Assembly: GCF_001662075.1 (NCBI RefSeq)
Contig: NZ_LYPL01000004.1
Span: 186,001-250,000 of the forward strand
Direction of reading: 5' to 3'
DNA length: 64,000 nucleotides
From: Rhizobium bangladeshense
GTDB lineage: Bacteria > Pseudomonadota > Alphaproteobacteria > Rhizobiales > Rhizobiaceae
Below, piece by piece: positions 1 through 9,804 of this stretch. Made by a program: the position numbers and the translations under genes. Every line of letters starts with the position of its first letter. Position 1 is the first letter of the stretch. The notes beneath the pieces were generated by a model that did no database searches, was not told the origin of the DNA, and was given only the letters and a program-made list of their open reading frames with translations.

Positions 1-142
1 GGCAGACAAGCTACACAGGTAGTGATCGCGACGGCGGTCCAACCGTGATCAATCTCATCGTTTCCCACGTCCGTCTGGCGGCGGACTTCCTTCTCTGGCC
101 CGACGTGGGTCCCAGTGCGGCAACGCGCCGGAACCCACCTGT

Positions 143-2119
<1,977 letters not shown>

Positions 2120-2221
2120 TGTCGTTATCCCTCCTAGTACGCTCTTCGCAGCTCCCCCATCGCCTCGACGGGTGGAGGATCGTCATGCACGAGTTATGCT
2201 TTCCGTTTGGACAGGCCGGCC

Positions 2222-2641
2222 TCACCTATCCTTTCGGAGTGTCGCGGCTTTGCGAAACTCCTCGAAATTCTCGGTCATCCGCTTGCGGGCGATGGCGAAA
2301 GCGTTCTCGCTGGCCGCGGCCGCCATGCTGGTGACCTCGCGCATTAGCGCCATCTCGTAAGCCTGTTTCGCCAGTTCGGCACGCTCCTTGGGGGTAAGGG
2401 CCGCATCAGCAAACATCATCAGGAGCAGTGAGGAAGCCGCGCGGAACAATTCCAGCTGCTTTTCGGCGACGTCGTAGGCGCCTTTGTTGGCAACCTGCGT
2501 GGCCTGCACGACGGCCTCGATATTCCTGGCCTGTTCCTCAACAAGTGCTGCCGGATCGACGCCTGGCATGTTGAACTTGGCGAGCATCTCATTGATCTGG
2601 TTGGTCAGCGTCTGGATATCCGGGGTCTGTGATGTGGACAT
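2222..2641 (-). CDS. Phasin-family protein (PHA granule associated)
   Basis: A 139-residue, helix-rich, Ala/Glu/Lys-rich protein without signal peptide. Its heptad-like amphipathic helices and overall composition resemble phasins, the proteins that coat polyhydroxyalkanoate granules and control their size. The gene sits 13 bp downstream of the CoA-transferase gene and about 100 bp upstream of the synthetase gene, all on the minus strand, which suggests one transcript. Its neighbours fit a PHB-related role, and phaE/phaC copies occur elsewhere in the window. The assignment rests on composition and context more than on a diagnostic motif. Confidence 0.62.
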   Translation of the reverse strand: MSTSQTPDIQTLTNQINEMLAKFNMPGVDPAALVEEQARNIEAVVQATQVANKGAYDVAEKQLELFRAASSLLLMMFADAALTPKERAELAKQAYEMALMREVTSMAAAASENAFAIARKRMTENFEEFRKAATLRKDR

Positions 2642-2654
2642 GGCTGGTTTCTCC

Positions 2655-4232
2655 TCAGATGATAGGGTTACGAGGCGTCGGATGGAACTTGCTGAAACCC
2701 ATCGGACTGTCGTTGAATATCGCCGCTGCCATCTGGCGCGGCTTGCGGATGATGGGCGGGAATTTCATATGGGCGAGGATGTCGCGTTCGATATCGATAC
2801 CCGGCGCGACCTCGGTCAGCTCCAGCCCCTCGGGCGTTAGTGAGAAGACGCAGCGCTCGGTGACAAAGAGCACGGTCTGGTGCCTTTCGCGGGCATGTCT
2901 GCCCGAGAAGGTGATCTGGTCGACCTCTTCGACGAATTTCATGATCGAGCCTTCCTGCAGAATGGCGAGCTTGCCATCCTTAACCTCGGTGAGCAGGTCA
3001 CCGGCGGTGAACATGCCGCAGAAGACGAGCCGGCGGGTGTTCTGTGAGATGTTGATGAAGCCGCCCGCGCCGGGGAAGCCGCCACCGAACTTGCTGGCAT
3101 TGACGTTGCCATGCGCATCGATCTGCCCGAATCCTAGAAAGGCTACGTCCAGCCCACCGCCGTCGACGAGATCGAACATCTGGTTCTGGTCTAAGATCGA
3201 TTCGGGATTAACGGCCGCGCCGAAATCCAGCCCGGCCTGCGGGATGCCGCCGATGCTACCGGCTTCAGTGGTGAGCGTGACGGACCTTATGATCTTCTCC
3301 TCCGCCGCGACCGCCGCAATCCCTGCCGGTATGCCGATGCCAAGATTGACGACATCGCCCGGCAGCAGTTCGATGGCGGCGCGCCGCGCGATGATCTTGC
3401 ATGCATCCAGTTTCATGGAGGGGGCGCTGTCCAGTGTCGCCCGGAATTCGCCGCAGAAGGCGCCGTTGTAATGGGTCGCATAGGTCTGCATGTGATCTTC
3501 AGGTTGGGCCACGACGACGTAGTCGACCAAGTGGCCTGGGATTTTGACGTCGCGTGACTCAAGCGAGCCGGCGGGGACGATGCGCTCGACCTGCACGATG
3601 ACGATACCCCCGCAGGCCTTGGCGGCCATGGCGAGCGACAGGTTGTCGAGCGTCGCGGCCTCCTTCTCCATCGTGACATTGCCGGATGGATCGGCAGTCG
3701 TGCCGCGCAGGATGACGACATCGATGGGAAACGTTTCGTAAAGGAGCCATTCCTCGCCGTCGATTTCCCTCAGCTTGACGAGGTCTTCCGTCGTGTTGGC
3801 ATTCATTTTGCCGCCGCCGTTGCGCGGGTCGACGAAGGTCCCAAGCCCGACTTTCGACATCAGCCAGGGCTTGCCCCCGGCGATCTCGCGGTAGAGATGG
3901 GATATGACACCGAGCGGCAGATTATAGGCCTCGCACTTGCCGCTGAGCGCCAGTTGCGTCAGCTTCTGCACCAGCCCGAAATGCCCTCCGATGAGGCATT
4001 TCACCAGCCCATGATGCGCCAGCCGGTTGAGGCCCTTGTCTTTGCCGTCGCCCGGGGCGGCGGAAAAGACGAGGGTGAGATCGCGCGGTTCGCACCTTTC
4101 GAGGAAACGCTTCTCGAGGGCGGCGATCACCGCTTCCGGCGTGCCGTTGCCGACAAAGCCGGAGAAAACGACCGTATTGCCCAAGCGGATCATCGCGACG
4201 GCTTCGGCGGCGGACAAAATCTTGGTTTTCAT
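2655..4232 (-). CDS. Acetate/propionate CoA-transferase (Pct/YdiF type)
   Basis: This 525-residue protein is a fused alpha/beta class I CoA-transferase, which moves CoA between acyl-CoA and acetate or similar acids. The N-terminal half begins MKTKILSAAEAVAMI and contains FSGFVGNGTPEAV. The C-terminal half carries the catalytic glutamate in LTTEAGSIGG (Glu323), preceded by a glycine-rich LGIGIPAG segment. A strong ribosome site (GGAGG) lies 8 bp before the start, immediately after a 32-codon fixA remnant whose stop codon is 5 bp from the start codon. The gene therefore lies behind a duplicated fixA promoter and may be translationally coupled to the remnant. A damaged copy of its 5' end also follows phaC at 22.17 kb. 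Confidence 0.85.
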   Translation of the reverse strand: MKTKILSAAEAVAMIRLGNTVVFSGFVGNGTPEAVIAALEKRFLERCEPRDLTLVFSAAPGDGKDKGLNRLAHHGLVKCLIGGHFGLVQKLTQLALSGKCEAYNLPLGVISHLYREIAGGKPWLMSKVGLGTFVDPRNGGGKMNANTTEDLVKLREIDGEEWLLYETFPIDVVILRGTTADPSGNVTMEKEAATLDNLSLAMAAKACGGIVIVQVERIVPAGSLESRDVKIPGHLVDYVVVAQPEDHMQTYATHYNGAFCGEFRATLDSAPSMKLDACKIIARRAAIELLPGDVVNLGIGIPAGIAAVAAEEKIIRSVTLTTEAGSIGGIPQAGLDFGAAVNPESILDQNQMFDLVDGGGLDVAFLGFGQIDAHGNVNASKFGGGFPGAGGFINISQNTRRLVFCGMFTAGDLLTEVKDGKLAILQEGSIMKFVEEVDQITFSGRHARERHQTVLFVTERCVFSLTPEGLELTEVAPGIDIERDILAHMKFPPIIRKPRQMAAAIFNDSPMGFSKFHPTPRNPII

Positions 4233-4237
4233 AGCTA

Positions 4238-4336
4238 TTACCTCCGCACGCCTTGGCGCATGATCGCGTTTGCAACCGGATGAACCCAGATCTGTGCGGA
4301 GTCAGGCACTTGCTTTATGCAGACCACGATATTCAT
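4238..4336 (-). pseudogene. fixA 5' remnant, 32-codon leader ORF
   Basis: The reading frame starts MNIVVCIKQVPDSAQI and matches the first 30 codons of the intact fixA at 62211, with a few substitutions. It ends in RR and a stop codon just before the CoA-transferase gene. It lies about 50 bp downstream of the duplicated fixA-type sigma-54 promoter, the same spacing as at intact fixA. It is probably translated as a leader peptide, but it cannot be a functional electron-transfer protein. Confidence 0.85.
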
Positions 4337-4385
4337 GCTGTCTTTGGCTCCAACCGAATGTAGTTTTTGTATCTCGGTCGGTCCT

Positions 4386-4401
4386 AGCACTCGTCGTGCC
4401 A
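4386..4401 (-). promoter_or_regulatory. Sigma-54 promoter, fixA-type (copy A)
   Basis: The minus strand reads TGGCACGACGAGTGCT, identical to the element before intact fixA at 62146. It carries the -24 GG and -12 GC spaced as required by sigma-54. It lies 50 bp before the fixA remnant that leads into the CoA-transferase gene. Confidence 0.8.
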
Positions 4402-4475
4402 AGCCGATTGCAGGGTGATCAGCTCGCGAGTTTCGGGCGGGTCGGGTTGGCTAGTGGTCGACAGTGCGACAGCTT

Positions 4476-4491
4476 TGTCAGTTTTCCGACA
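4476..4491. promoter_or_regulatory. NifA upstream activator site (fixA side, copy A)
   Basis: TGTCAGTTTTCCGACA is a perfect TGT-N10-ACA NifA site. It lies about 75 bp upstream of the fixA-type sigma-54 element, at the position equivalent to the site at 62056. Confidence 0.75.
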
Positions 4492-4807
4492 CGCGTGTCC
4501 GCATGCGTTCGCTAGGTTGCAGCACCGCTTCCGAGATTTTTTAACCGCCGCAAACAACCGAAGATATCCGCCGCAGCCCTGTTGGTTTCGGCGAGCGTGA
4601 TGCACGATCGTGGTAAACGTCAACGCGAAAGAGTGCCTCTGGGTAAACCATGGCCATCCAATTTCGCTAAGGGACAGCGCGGCTTCTCATTGCCAGCATT
4701 TGCAACAAGTGCAGCTCATTCGGTCGACATGTGCTTGCGCCTTGGCGCCTACACTCTGCTGTCTCTTCGTGAACATCACGACATATATGCGACATTGTCG
4801 TCAATTT

Positions 4808-4823
4808 TGTCGGCTTCGTGACA
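4808..4823. promoter_or_regulatory. NifA upstream activator site (nifH side, copy A)
   Basis: TGTCGGCTTCGTGACA is a perfect TGT-N10-ACA site. It is identical in the copy at 17590 and, as reverse complement, in the true nifH promoter at 61845. Confidence 0.82.
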
Positions 4824-4911
4824 CTCCTTATATTTCTTAGGTCCGGTATTTTATCCCTCTAAGTGTTTGCGGCAGCACCAGCTTCCGTTTTGCCCCATCA
4901 ATCAGCTGAAT

Positions 4912-4927
4912 TGGCACGGCGCTTGAA
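4912..4927 (+). promoter_or_regulatory. Sigma-54 promoter, nifH-type (copy A)
   Basis: TGGCACGGCGCTTGAA is identical to the elements before nifH (61741-61756, minus strand) and at 17694. The -12 part is GA rather than GC, a deviation shared by all three copies including the real nifH. It should drive the plus-strand genes from 5013 to 9436. Confidence 0.8.
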
Positions 4928-5012
4928 AATTGTTCCCGGGCTGCGACGGAACCAGCCGCGTCCGATGTCGCGGCATCACCTCGGCCGGTTCGAACACGAA
5001 AAGGAAGTGATA

Positions 5013-5168
5013 ATGGCTGCTCTGCGCCGGAAAGAAGCGTTCTTCGTCAAGCGGGTTAGAGGGAACAGGTGGAGGTTCGGGAAGGCCGATTTCGCCAAGT
5101 GGGGGGCCGCCTCCACGTCCAAGCGTAACCGTGCGTGCCACCGGTCAGCATCCGGCATTTATGTCTAA
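5013..5168 (+). CDS. Chimeric 51-codon ORF starting with nifH codons
   Basis: The frame begins with the nifH start (MAALR) at the exact nifH translation initiation site, then diverges into a basic sequence containing FGKADFAKWGAAS. It has no recognisable function. A similar FGKADYGK stretch occurs in the tail of the reading frame ending at 6667, so both may derive from the same donor. It is probably translated because the nifH leader and ribosome site are intact. It could be a leader peptide or debris from recombination. Confidence 0.45.
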   Translation: MAALRRKEAFFVKRVRGNRWRFGKADFAKWGAASTSKRNRACHRSASGIYV

Positions 5169-5184
5169 CGAAAAGGAAAACAGC

Positions 5185-5325
5185 ATGCCCTACTCGGAAA
5201 AACGCGCAATCAAGGCATCCGACTGCATCGCGGAGCTTGTGAAAATGGGGGTCCAGCGCATCTACTGCCCCCCCGGCGAGGACCTCCACCTGGGATTTCG
5301 TCGACGCCACGGACCAGAGCACTGA
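5185..5325 (+). pseudogene. N-terminal fragment of a TPP-dependent enzyme
   Basis: A 46-codon frame containing IKASDCIAELVKMGVQRIY and a PGE motif, which matches the opening of the PYR domain in the next gene (KVSDLSVAELVEWGVVRVY, then PGEE). After the PGED motif the match is lost and the frame stops. It is one of three copies of this N-terminal segment within 1.7 kb; the others start at 5340 and 6733. Confidence 0.7.
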
Positions 5326-5339
5326 ATTGGAGAGTGGAT

Positions 5340-5894
5340 ATGAAGCGCCAAACGAAAACACCCGGCCTTAAGTGCGGACTGCGCATGAAGGTAAGCGACC
5401 TCTCCGTCGCGGAGCTTGTGGAATGGGGGGTCGTGCGCGTCTACGGCGTCCCCGGCGAGGAAATCCTCGACTTTATGGACTCGTTGCGCAATTCGAACAT
5501 CACGTTCGTGCCGACCCGCACCGAGTGGGGTGCGGCCCTCATGGCCGCCACCGAAGGCCGGCTCACAGGCCGTCCAGGCGTCTGCATCGCCACCTGCGGC
5601 CCGGGCGGGCTCAACTTCCCCAACGGCGCTGCGTATGCCTATCTCGGCGGATTTCCGATGGTGATGATCGCCGGCCAGAAGCCGATCAACAGCAGCCTCC
5701 ATGGGCACTTTCAGAACACCGACCTCGTCTCCGTGATGACACCGCTGACCAAGCTCGCAGTACAAATCGAGTCGCTGCAAATGATCCGGCCAGTCCTCCG
5801 TGACGCATTCCGCATCGCGCAGGAGGAAAAGCCGGGGCCAGTGTTTGTTGTGATACCGGAAGACATTGCGGCCGAAGAAGGTGAGGAGAATTAA
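5340..5894 (+). CDS. TPP-enzyme PYR-domain subunit (acetolactate synthase-like)
   Basis: This 184-residue protein corresponds to the N-terminal pyrimidine-binding domain of the acetolactate synthase/pyruvate oxidase family. It shows YGVPGEE, the catalytic glutamate context RTEWGAALMA, the CGPGGLN motif and PMVMIAGQ. A GGAG ribosome site lies 7 bp before the chosen ATG; a GTG two codons upstream is possible. The gene ends 2 bp before the next frame, which holds the central domain. The same two-gene split is seen at 17.8-19.1 kb, so the split is ancestral rather than a recent frameshift. This is the intact version of the subunit; its substrate is unknown. Confidence 0.72.
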   Translation: MKRQTKTPGLKCGLRMKVSDLSVAELVEWGVVRVYGVPGEEILDFMDSLRNSNITFVPTRTEWGAALMAATEGRLTGRPGVCIATCGPGGLNFPNGAAYAYLGGFPMVMIAGQKPINSSLHGHFQNTDLVSVMTPLTKLAVQIESLQMIRPVLRDAFRIAQEEKPGPVFVVIPEDIAAEEGEEN

Positions 5895-5896
5895 TC

Positions 5897-6667
5897 ATGA
5901 TTGCGAAACCCCTCGATCGCGCGACGAAAATGATCCTTGCAGCCAAGTGTCCGCTGATCATGGTGGGTGGGGCGGCAAGCCGCCTCGACCAGCACTCGAT
6001 CGCCCAAATCCGCGACATCGCACGTCGCCTCGGCATCCCCTATTTTGCCACGCAACTGGGCAAGGGCGTCATGGCCGAGGACTCCGACCTCTATATGGGC
6101 ACGGCGGCGCTTTCCAAAGGTGACCATGTCCACGTCGCCGTCGACAAGGCCGACCTGATCATCGCGGTCGGCTACGACAAGTGCGAAAAGCCTCCGTTCA
6201 TCATGCTTGAGGGCGGGCCGAAGGTCATTCACATCGCATATCAGCCTGCGTCCTTCACGCAGGCCTATCGGCCGCACCTCGAAGTCATCGGCGACATCGG
6301 CTCTTCAGTCACGGCGCTGGCGGATCGCCTCGAGGGCAAGCTGCCAAATGCCGGCGCATTGCTGCCGCTGCGCGAGGGGATCCTCGCCCTTAATTGCGAC
6401 GGCGCCGATGAAGAAATGGGACTGGTCACGCTGGATGGGCTGGTGCACGCCGTGGAACTTGGGCAGAAAATCCTCACCGCCGACTGCGACCCAAAGACCG
6501 AGTTCACGCGATTGATCCTGTTTGCGAAAAAGAAAAAAGCGTCCTTCGCAAAGCTCAAGGACAAGAAATTTGCATTTGGAAAGGCGGATTACGGCAAGCA
6601 GAAGGACCGGCCGGATATCATCGTCAAGTCAAAGAAGAAGCCAAAAGGTAAGAAGCCAAAAGCCTAA
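5897..6667 (+). pseudogene. TPP-enzyme central domain fused to internal nifH piece
   Basis: Residues 1 to about 185 are nearly identical to the protein starting at 18027 and form the central domain of the TPP enzyme. At about 6450 the sequence switches in frame to an internal nifH fragment: [18 protein letters not shown] corresponds to nif[19 protein letters not shown]. It then runs into a lysine-rich tail (KKKKASFAKLKD, ending KKPKGKKPKA). The TPP-binding PP domain, with its GDG motif, is absent, so this polypeptide cannot bind the cofactor alone. The junction keeps the reading frame open, and a stable product is possible. Confidence 0.75.
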
Positions 6668-6732
6668 ATCGTATAGTTGGGAACCGCTCCACCGCGTCGC
6701 AGCATCAACCAAAAAAATGCCTGGAGGTCAAA

Positions 6733-7992
6733 ATGGCGGCCGATAAAACCAAAATTGATGGCGTACAGCGTATGGTCAAGGGGTCCGACCTCTTGGTCCG
6801 GACGCTGGAGGAATTGGGTGTAAAATCGAGCTACGGCGTTCCCGGCGAAGAAAATCTCGACATGAGCCTGCGCCGTATACGCACCAGCGGCAACCAGTTT
6901 GTGCAGTCGAACGGCGCAGCTATTCGCCTCAAATCCATCAACTGGTTTGGGGCAGAAGGGGAAAACTATACCCCGCACGGCACGTGGGGGCGGTCATGGC
7001 GCGGCATCATCGATCAGATTAAACAATTGGGCTTTAACTGCATCCGTTTGCCGTTCTCCGGGTATATGGCCACCAGCAACCCGGTACCGCCGTCATCCGT
7101 CATCAGCGCATCGACTAACCCGGATTTATTGGGCCGGACAGCCCTGCAGATCTTCGATAAAATCATCGACTACTGCCTCGCGAGCGGAATCTATGTTGTC
7201 CTCGACCATCACCGGCGCACCGCAGGCGTGGGTGCGGACGGTTCACCAGCGGGTATCGGGTACACGCTGGCGAACTGGCAAGCGTCATGGGCAATCATGG
7301 CTAACCGCTATGGTGGCAAAATCAACGTTGTCGGCGCGGACGTGCATAACAAGCCGCATGACCTGAACTGGGCGACGTGGGCCGGGTACGTCGAGGAGTG
7401 CGGCAATCAAATCCACACCATCGCCCCTGACTGGATCATCTTCTGCGAAGGCGTTGGTAGTGATGCCAGCCGCGCTTTCTGGTGGGGTGGGGCACTTGGA
7501 GGTGTAGTGACACGCCCGGTTGTGCTCACCCGCTCCGGACGGCTGGCCTACAGCCCGCACGAATATGGCCAGAGCGTCGGCGTGCAGTCGTGGCTTGCCT
7601 ACGATGGCCAGACAGCACCGGCAGGATGGCCAAACAATCTCTACGCCCTCTGGCGGGCTCACTGGGGCTTCACCTTCGAGCGGAATATCGCGCCTATCTG
7701 GGTGGGCGAGTTCGGCGGCAAGTACGGGTCGGACGGCACCGGCGCGGTTAATCCGACACTCTCGCCCCACGGCGACCTTGAAAAACAATGGACGGCAAAC
7801 CTTTGCAAATACCTGAACGGCGATTTCACCGGGGATGGCAGCAATGACCTTTCTGCCGGTAAACTGGGAATCTCATTCGCGTACTGGGCACTCAACCCCA
7901 ACAGCGGCGATACAGGCGGCATGTTGAAGGATGACTGGCAGACCGTGCAGACGGTCAAGCGCGATCTTCTCAACACGATACTGGCGGGCTAA
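6733..7992 (+). CDS. GH5 endoglucanase-like protein with TPP-enzyme N-terminus
   Basis: Residues 1-43 resemble the start of the TPP-enzyme PYR domain (SDLLVRTLEELGV, YGVPGEENLD). From about residue 47 the sequence becomes a glycoside hydrolase family 5 catalytic domain: TSGNQFVQSNGAAIRLKSINWFG, DHHRRT, FCEGV, and the nucleophile in WVGEFGG (Glu326). The acid/base position normally in HNEP is HNKP here (Lys207), a single-base change expected to abolish normal hydrolysis. No signal peptide remains, since the usual export signal is replaced by the TPP fragment. A GGAGG site precedes the start. The gene lies 37 bp before the next frame, in the unit behind the duplicated nifH promoter. Confidence 0.8.
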   Translation: MAADKTKIDGVQRMVKGSDLLVRTLEELGVKSSYGVPGEENLDMSLRRIRTSGNQFVQSNGAAIRLKSINWFGAEGENYTPHGTWGRSWRGIIDQIKQLGFNCIRLPFSGYMATSNPVPPSSVISASTNPDLLGRTALQIFDKIIDYCLASGIYVVLDHHRRTAGVGADGSPAGIGYTLANWQASWAIMANRYGGKINVVGADVHNKPHDLNWATWAGYVEECGNQIHTIAPDWIIFCEGVGSDASRAFWWGGALGGVVTRPVVLTRSGRLAYSPHEYGQSVGVQSWLAYDGQTAPAGWPNNLYALWRAHWGFTFERNIAPIWVGEFGGKYGSDGTGAVNPTLSPHGDLEKQWTANLCKYLNGDFTGDGSNDLSAGKLGISFAYWALNPNSGDTGGMLKDDWQTVQTVKRDLLNTILAG

Positions 7993-8029
7993 TTATGGCG
8001 ACGCAGGCTTCAACCAGGAGGAGTAAGAC

Positions 8030-8455
8030 ATGTACCAGATCGTATCTATAGATATGCAAGACACGACTGTAAAAGAGGCTGTCGACGCGATTATGAATGG
8101 CCGCCAAAATTGCATAAGTAAGCCCACGGGCGAATTCGAACTAATCACCGAGAACAGCGCATCAAAGCAAGGAAACGGCGATTCGCAGAAATTCCTCGTC
8201 ATCGTTGGGCATGGCGGTCCTGACGGTGTTAGCGGCACCACGACCTGGAAGAATTATTGCAAACAGCTCTCCAAGATGCCCGATGAGCCCGAGACCATAT
8301 ATGTCGTCGCCTGCTCGACCGCGAGCGAGGGGCGGCTTTTCCTCTACGGGAACTTTGCGCGAAGCGTGAAGGAAAGCTTTCAAAACGCAACCGTGTGGGC
8401 GTCGGAAGATTTCGTCGAGGTGCCGTCCTTAGATGGCAAGTGGATCGTACTGTAG
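8030..8455 (+). CDS. Putative clan-CD cysteine peptidase-like protein
   Basis: A 141-residue protein preceded by a good AGGAGG ribosome site. The core reads FLVIVGHGGPDG, then ETIYVVACSTASEG. A hydrophobic strand ending in His-Gly (His61) and a second strand ending in Ala-Cys (Cys95) is the dyad pattern of clan CD peptidases (caspase, CHAT and C80-like groups). No signal peptide or membrane segment is visible. It is much shorter than most such peptidases and could be a stand-alone minimal domain. It lies between the GH5 fusion and a larger unrecognised gene, all on one strand. The substrate is unknown, and the family call is from motif pattern only. Confidence 0.5.
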   Translation: MYQIVSIDMQDTTVKEAVDAIMNGRQNCISKPTGEFELITENSASKQGNGDSQKFLVIVGHGGPDGVSGTTTWKNYCKQLSKMPDEPETIYVVACSTASEGRLFLYGNFARSVKESFQNATVWASEDFVEVPSLDGKWIVL

Positions 8456-8623
8456 CTTGATGCCCGGGCGGCGGATCGATGAGGCGGATGGGATGTTTTC
8501 CCGTTTTTTGCGGCTGGCGCTTGGGTCGTTGGGCGAAGATATAAGGAATTATCCCGAAGGTAAGCGCGTCGTTTAGTCTGAGACTAGAAGTACTCTAATT
8601 ATCGAAGTCATGAATTGAGGAGA

Positions 8624-9436
8624 ATGAAAGTGGGACATTCCCCATCTATCGCGGAACTTGCTGCAAAGCAAACTGCCTTCAACGACTACCTGAAGACGCT
8701 TGAATCTCAGCTCGATCAGAAAGCCGCCGGAACCGAAATGGAACTACAGAATTTAATCAATAATACCTATAAAACGGATGGGTGGCATCATCAGGTATAC
8801 ATCAAGGGCAAAAAGACTGAATTCATACGGTCTTCTGATTGGTCGTTGGACAATGTTAAGAAGATCATCGGTGCCGTCGGCAAGGCGATGTTTGGCAACT
8901 CCAAGGACATGCCCAATGGCATCAACATGGAAGCCGAAACCGAAAAGATGGGTGCGGCAATCAAGGGTATGGCGAACCTCGAACTCTACATGACCTCGAA
9001 AGTGTTCGATGTGCTGTCCGGTGTAATCGAAAGCTTCGGCTCATCGAGTTCGCTAACTTACAATACAGAACTAAAAACCGAGCCGCTTGGCAACGGTTTC
9101 CGGCTATTCGCAGCAGTTTCGGCAGACTCGTTCAAATCGACCGAATTTTTCAACAGCGATTCGATAAGCGAGTACATCTACACTTTTGAGGTGCATTTCT
9201 CCGAGCAGGAAGCTTCACAGCAGGGGTCAATTACGATTACGAAGCTCTATGAAGACCAGATTACGGCCTTCGTTCAGAAGAGCGAGGATTTGCTGAGCCA
9301 GCTCGAAAATGACAGGCTAGATCCTGTTCAGTACCAGTCACTTGCTGATGAATATCAGAAGATGATTGAGGCGGCGAGAGCAAAGCTCAAGGCGCTCGAA
9401 ACATCGCCTCAGAGCCATGCAGTCGTCTCCATGTAA
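8624..9436 (+). CDS. Hypothetical protein paired with the His/Cys protein
   Basis: About 270 residues with no recognised domain. The N-terminal 60 residues and the last 60 residues are predicted helical and rich in Lys, Glu and Gln (KTLESQLDQKAAGTEMELQ; FVQKSEDLLSQLENDRL), suggesting coiled-coil ends. The middle is mixed, with a serine-rich stretch ESFGSSSSLTY. No signal peptide is seen. The start is ATG 8624, or GTG 8630, which has better spacing from GAGGAG at 8617. A 168-bp gap separates it from the upstream gene. Codon usage is less GC-biased than in the nif genes, consistent with foreign origin. It may be the partner or target of the upstream putative peptidase. Confidence 0.5.
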   Translation: MKVGHSPSIAELAAKQTAFNDYLKTLESQLDQKAAGTEMELQNLINNTYKTDGWHHQVYIKGKKTEFIRSSDWSLDNVKKIIGAVGKAMFGNSKDMPNGINMEAETEKMGAAIKGMANLELYMTSKVFDVLSGVIESFGSSSSLTYNTELKTEPLGNGFRLFAAVSADSFKSTEFFNSDSISEYIYTFEVHFSEQEASQQGSITITKLYEDQITAFVQKSEDLLSQLENDRLDPVQYQSLADEYQKMIEAARAKLKALETSPQSHAVVSM

Positions 9437-9785
9437 GGACGGTGAGACAATCGATGCATGAATAGCCCCTAGAATTTGAGGCAGGAGGCCTACCTGGGCA
9501 AAGGTAATTTCACCTCGTCAGAAAATCGCCGCGCACACATGAGGCCGCCGCTCGGGCTACGCCCTCCCGAAGGTCTCATGCGTGCGCCGCTAGTGACCTG
9601 GTTTTACTCCGCCGCCTGGCCGGATTTTACTCCGGTGTTGACACGCTCAGATCGGAAGCGAAGCGTTCAAAGTGAAGGGCCGTGGCTTCGTAGCCTGACA
9701 CTATCAGGCGTGTGTGTCCCAGTTCAACAAGCGAATCGTGAACAGAGATGGTTCGGTTTGTCTGAACAGATTGCGGCGTTTCGCT
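9437..9785. other. Non-coding stretch with possible IS-end repeats
   Basis: No convincing gene is present. Two near repeats, GTTTTACTCCG at 9601 and GATTTTACTCCG at 9623, resemble the short internal repeats found at the ends of some IS21-type elements. No matching transposase is nearby. Confidence 0.3.
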
Positions 9786-9804
9786 AAGTGGATTTCCGCC
9801 TCGG

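Larger units (their letters stand above)
4246..5026. repeat. nifH-fixA intergenic region, duplicate copy A
   Basis: This stretch repeats the divergent nifH/fixA control region found at 61643-62301, in inverted orientation. It retains about 90 bp of fixA coding sequence at the left end and the first few nifH codons at the right end. A central block of about 120 bp, absent from the 62-kb copy, is partly shared with the copy at 16.9-17.8 kb. Both ends now read into unrelated genes: the CoA-transferase leftwards and TPP-enzyme pieces rightwards. Confidence 0.88.

Noticed and set aside
9599..9636. Short tandem TTTTACTCCG repeats as a full IS21-type element
   Set aside because: Only two short units are present and no istA/istB-like gene is in the window.
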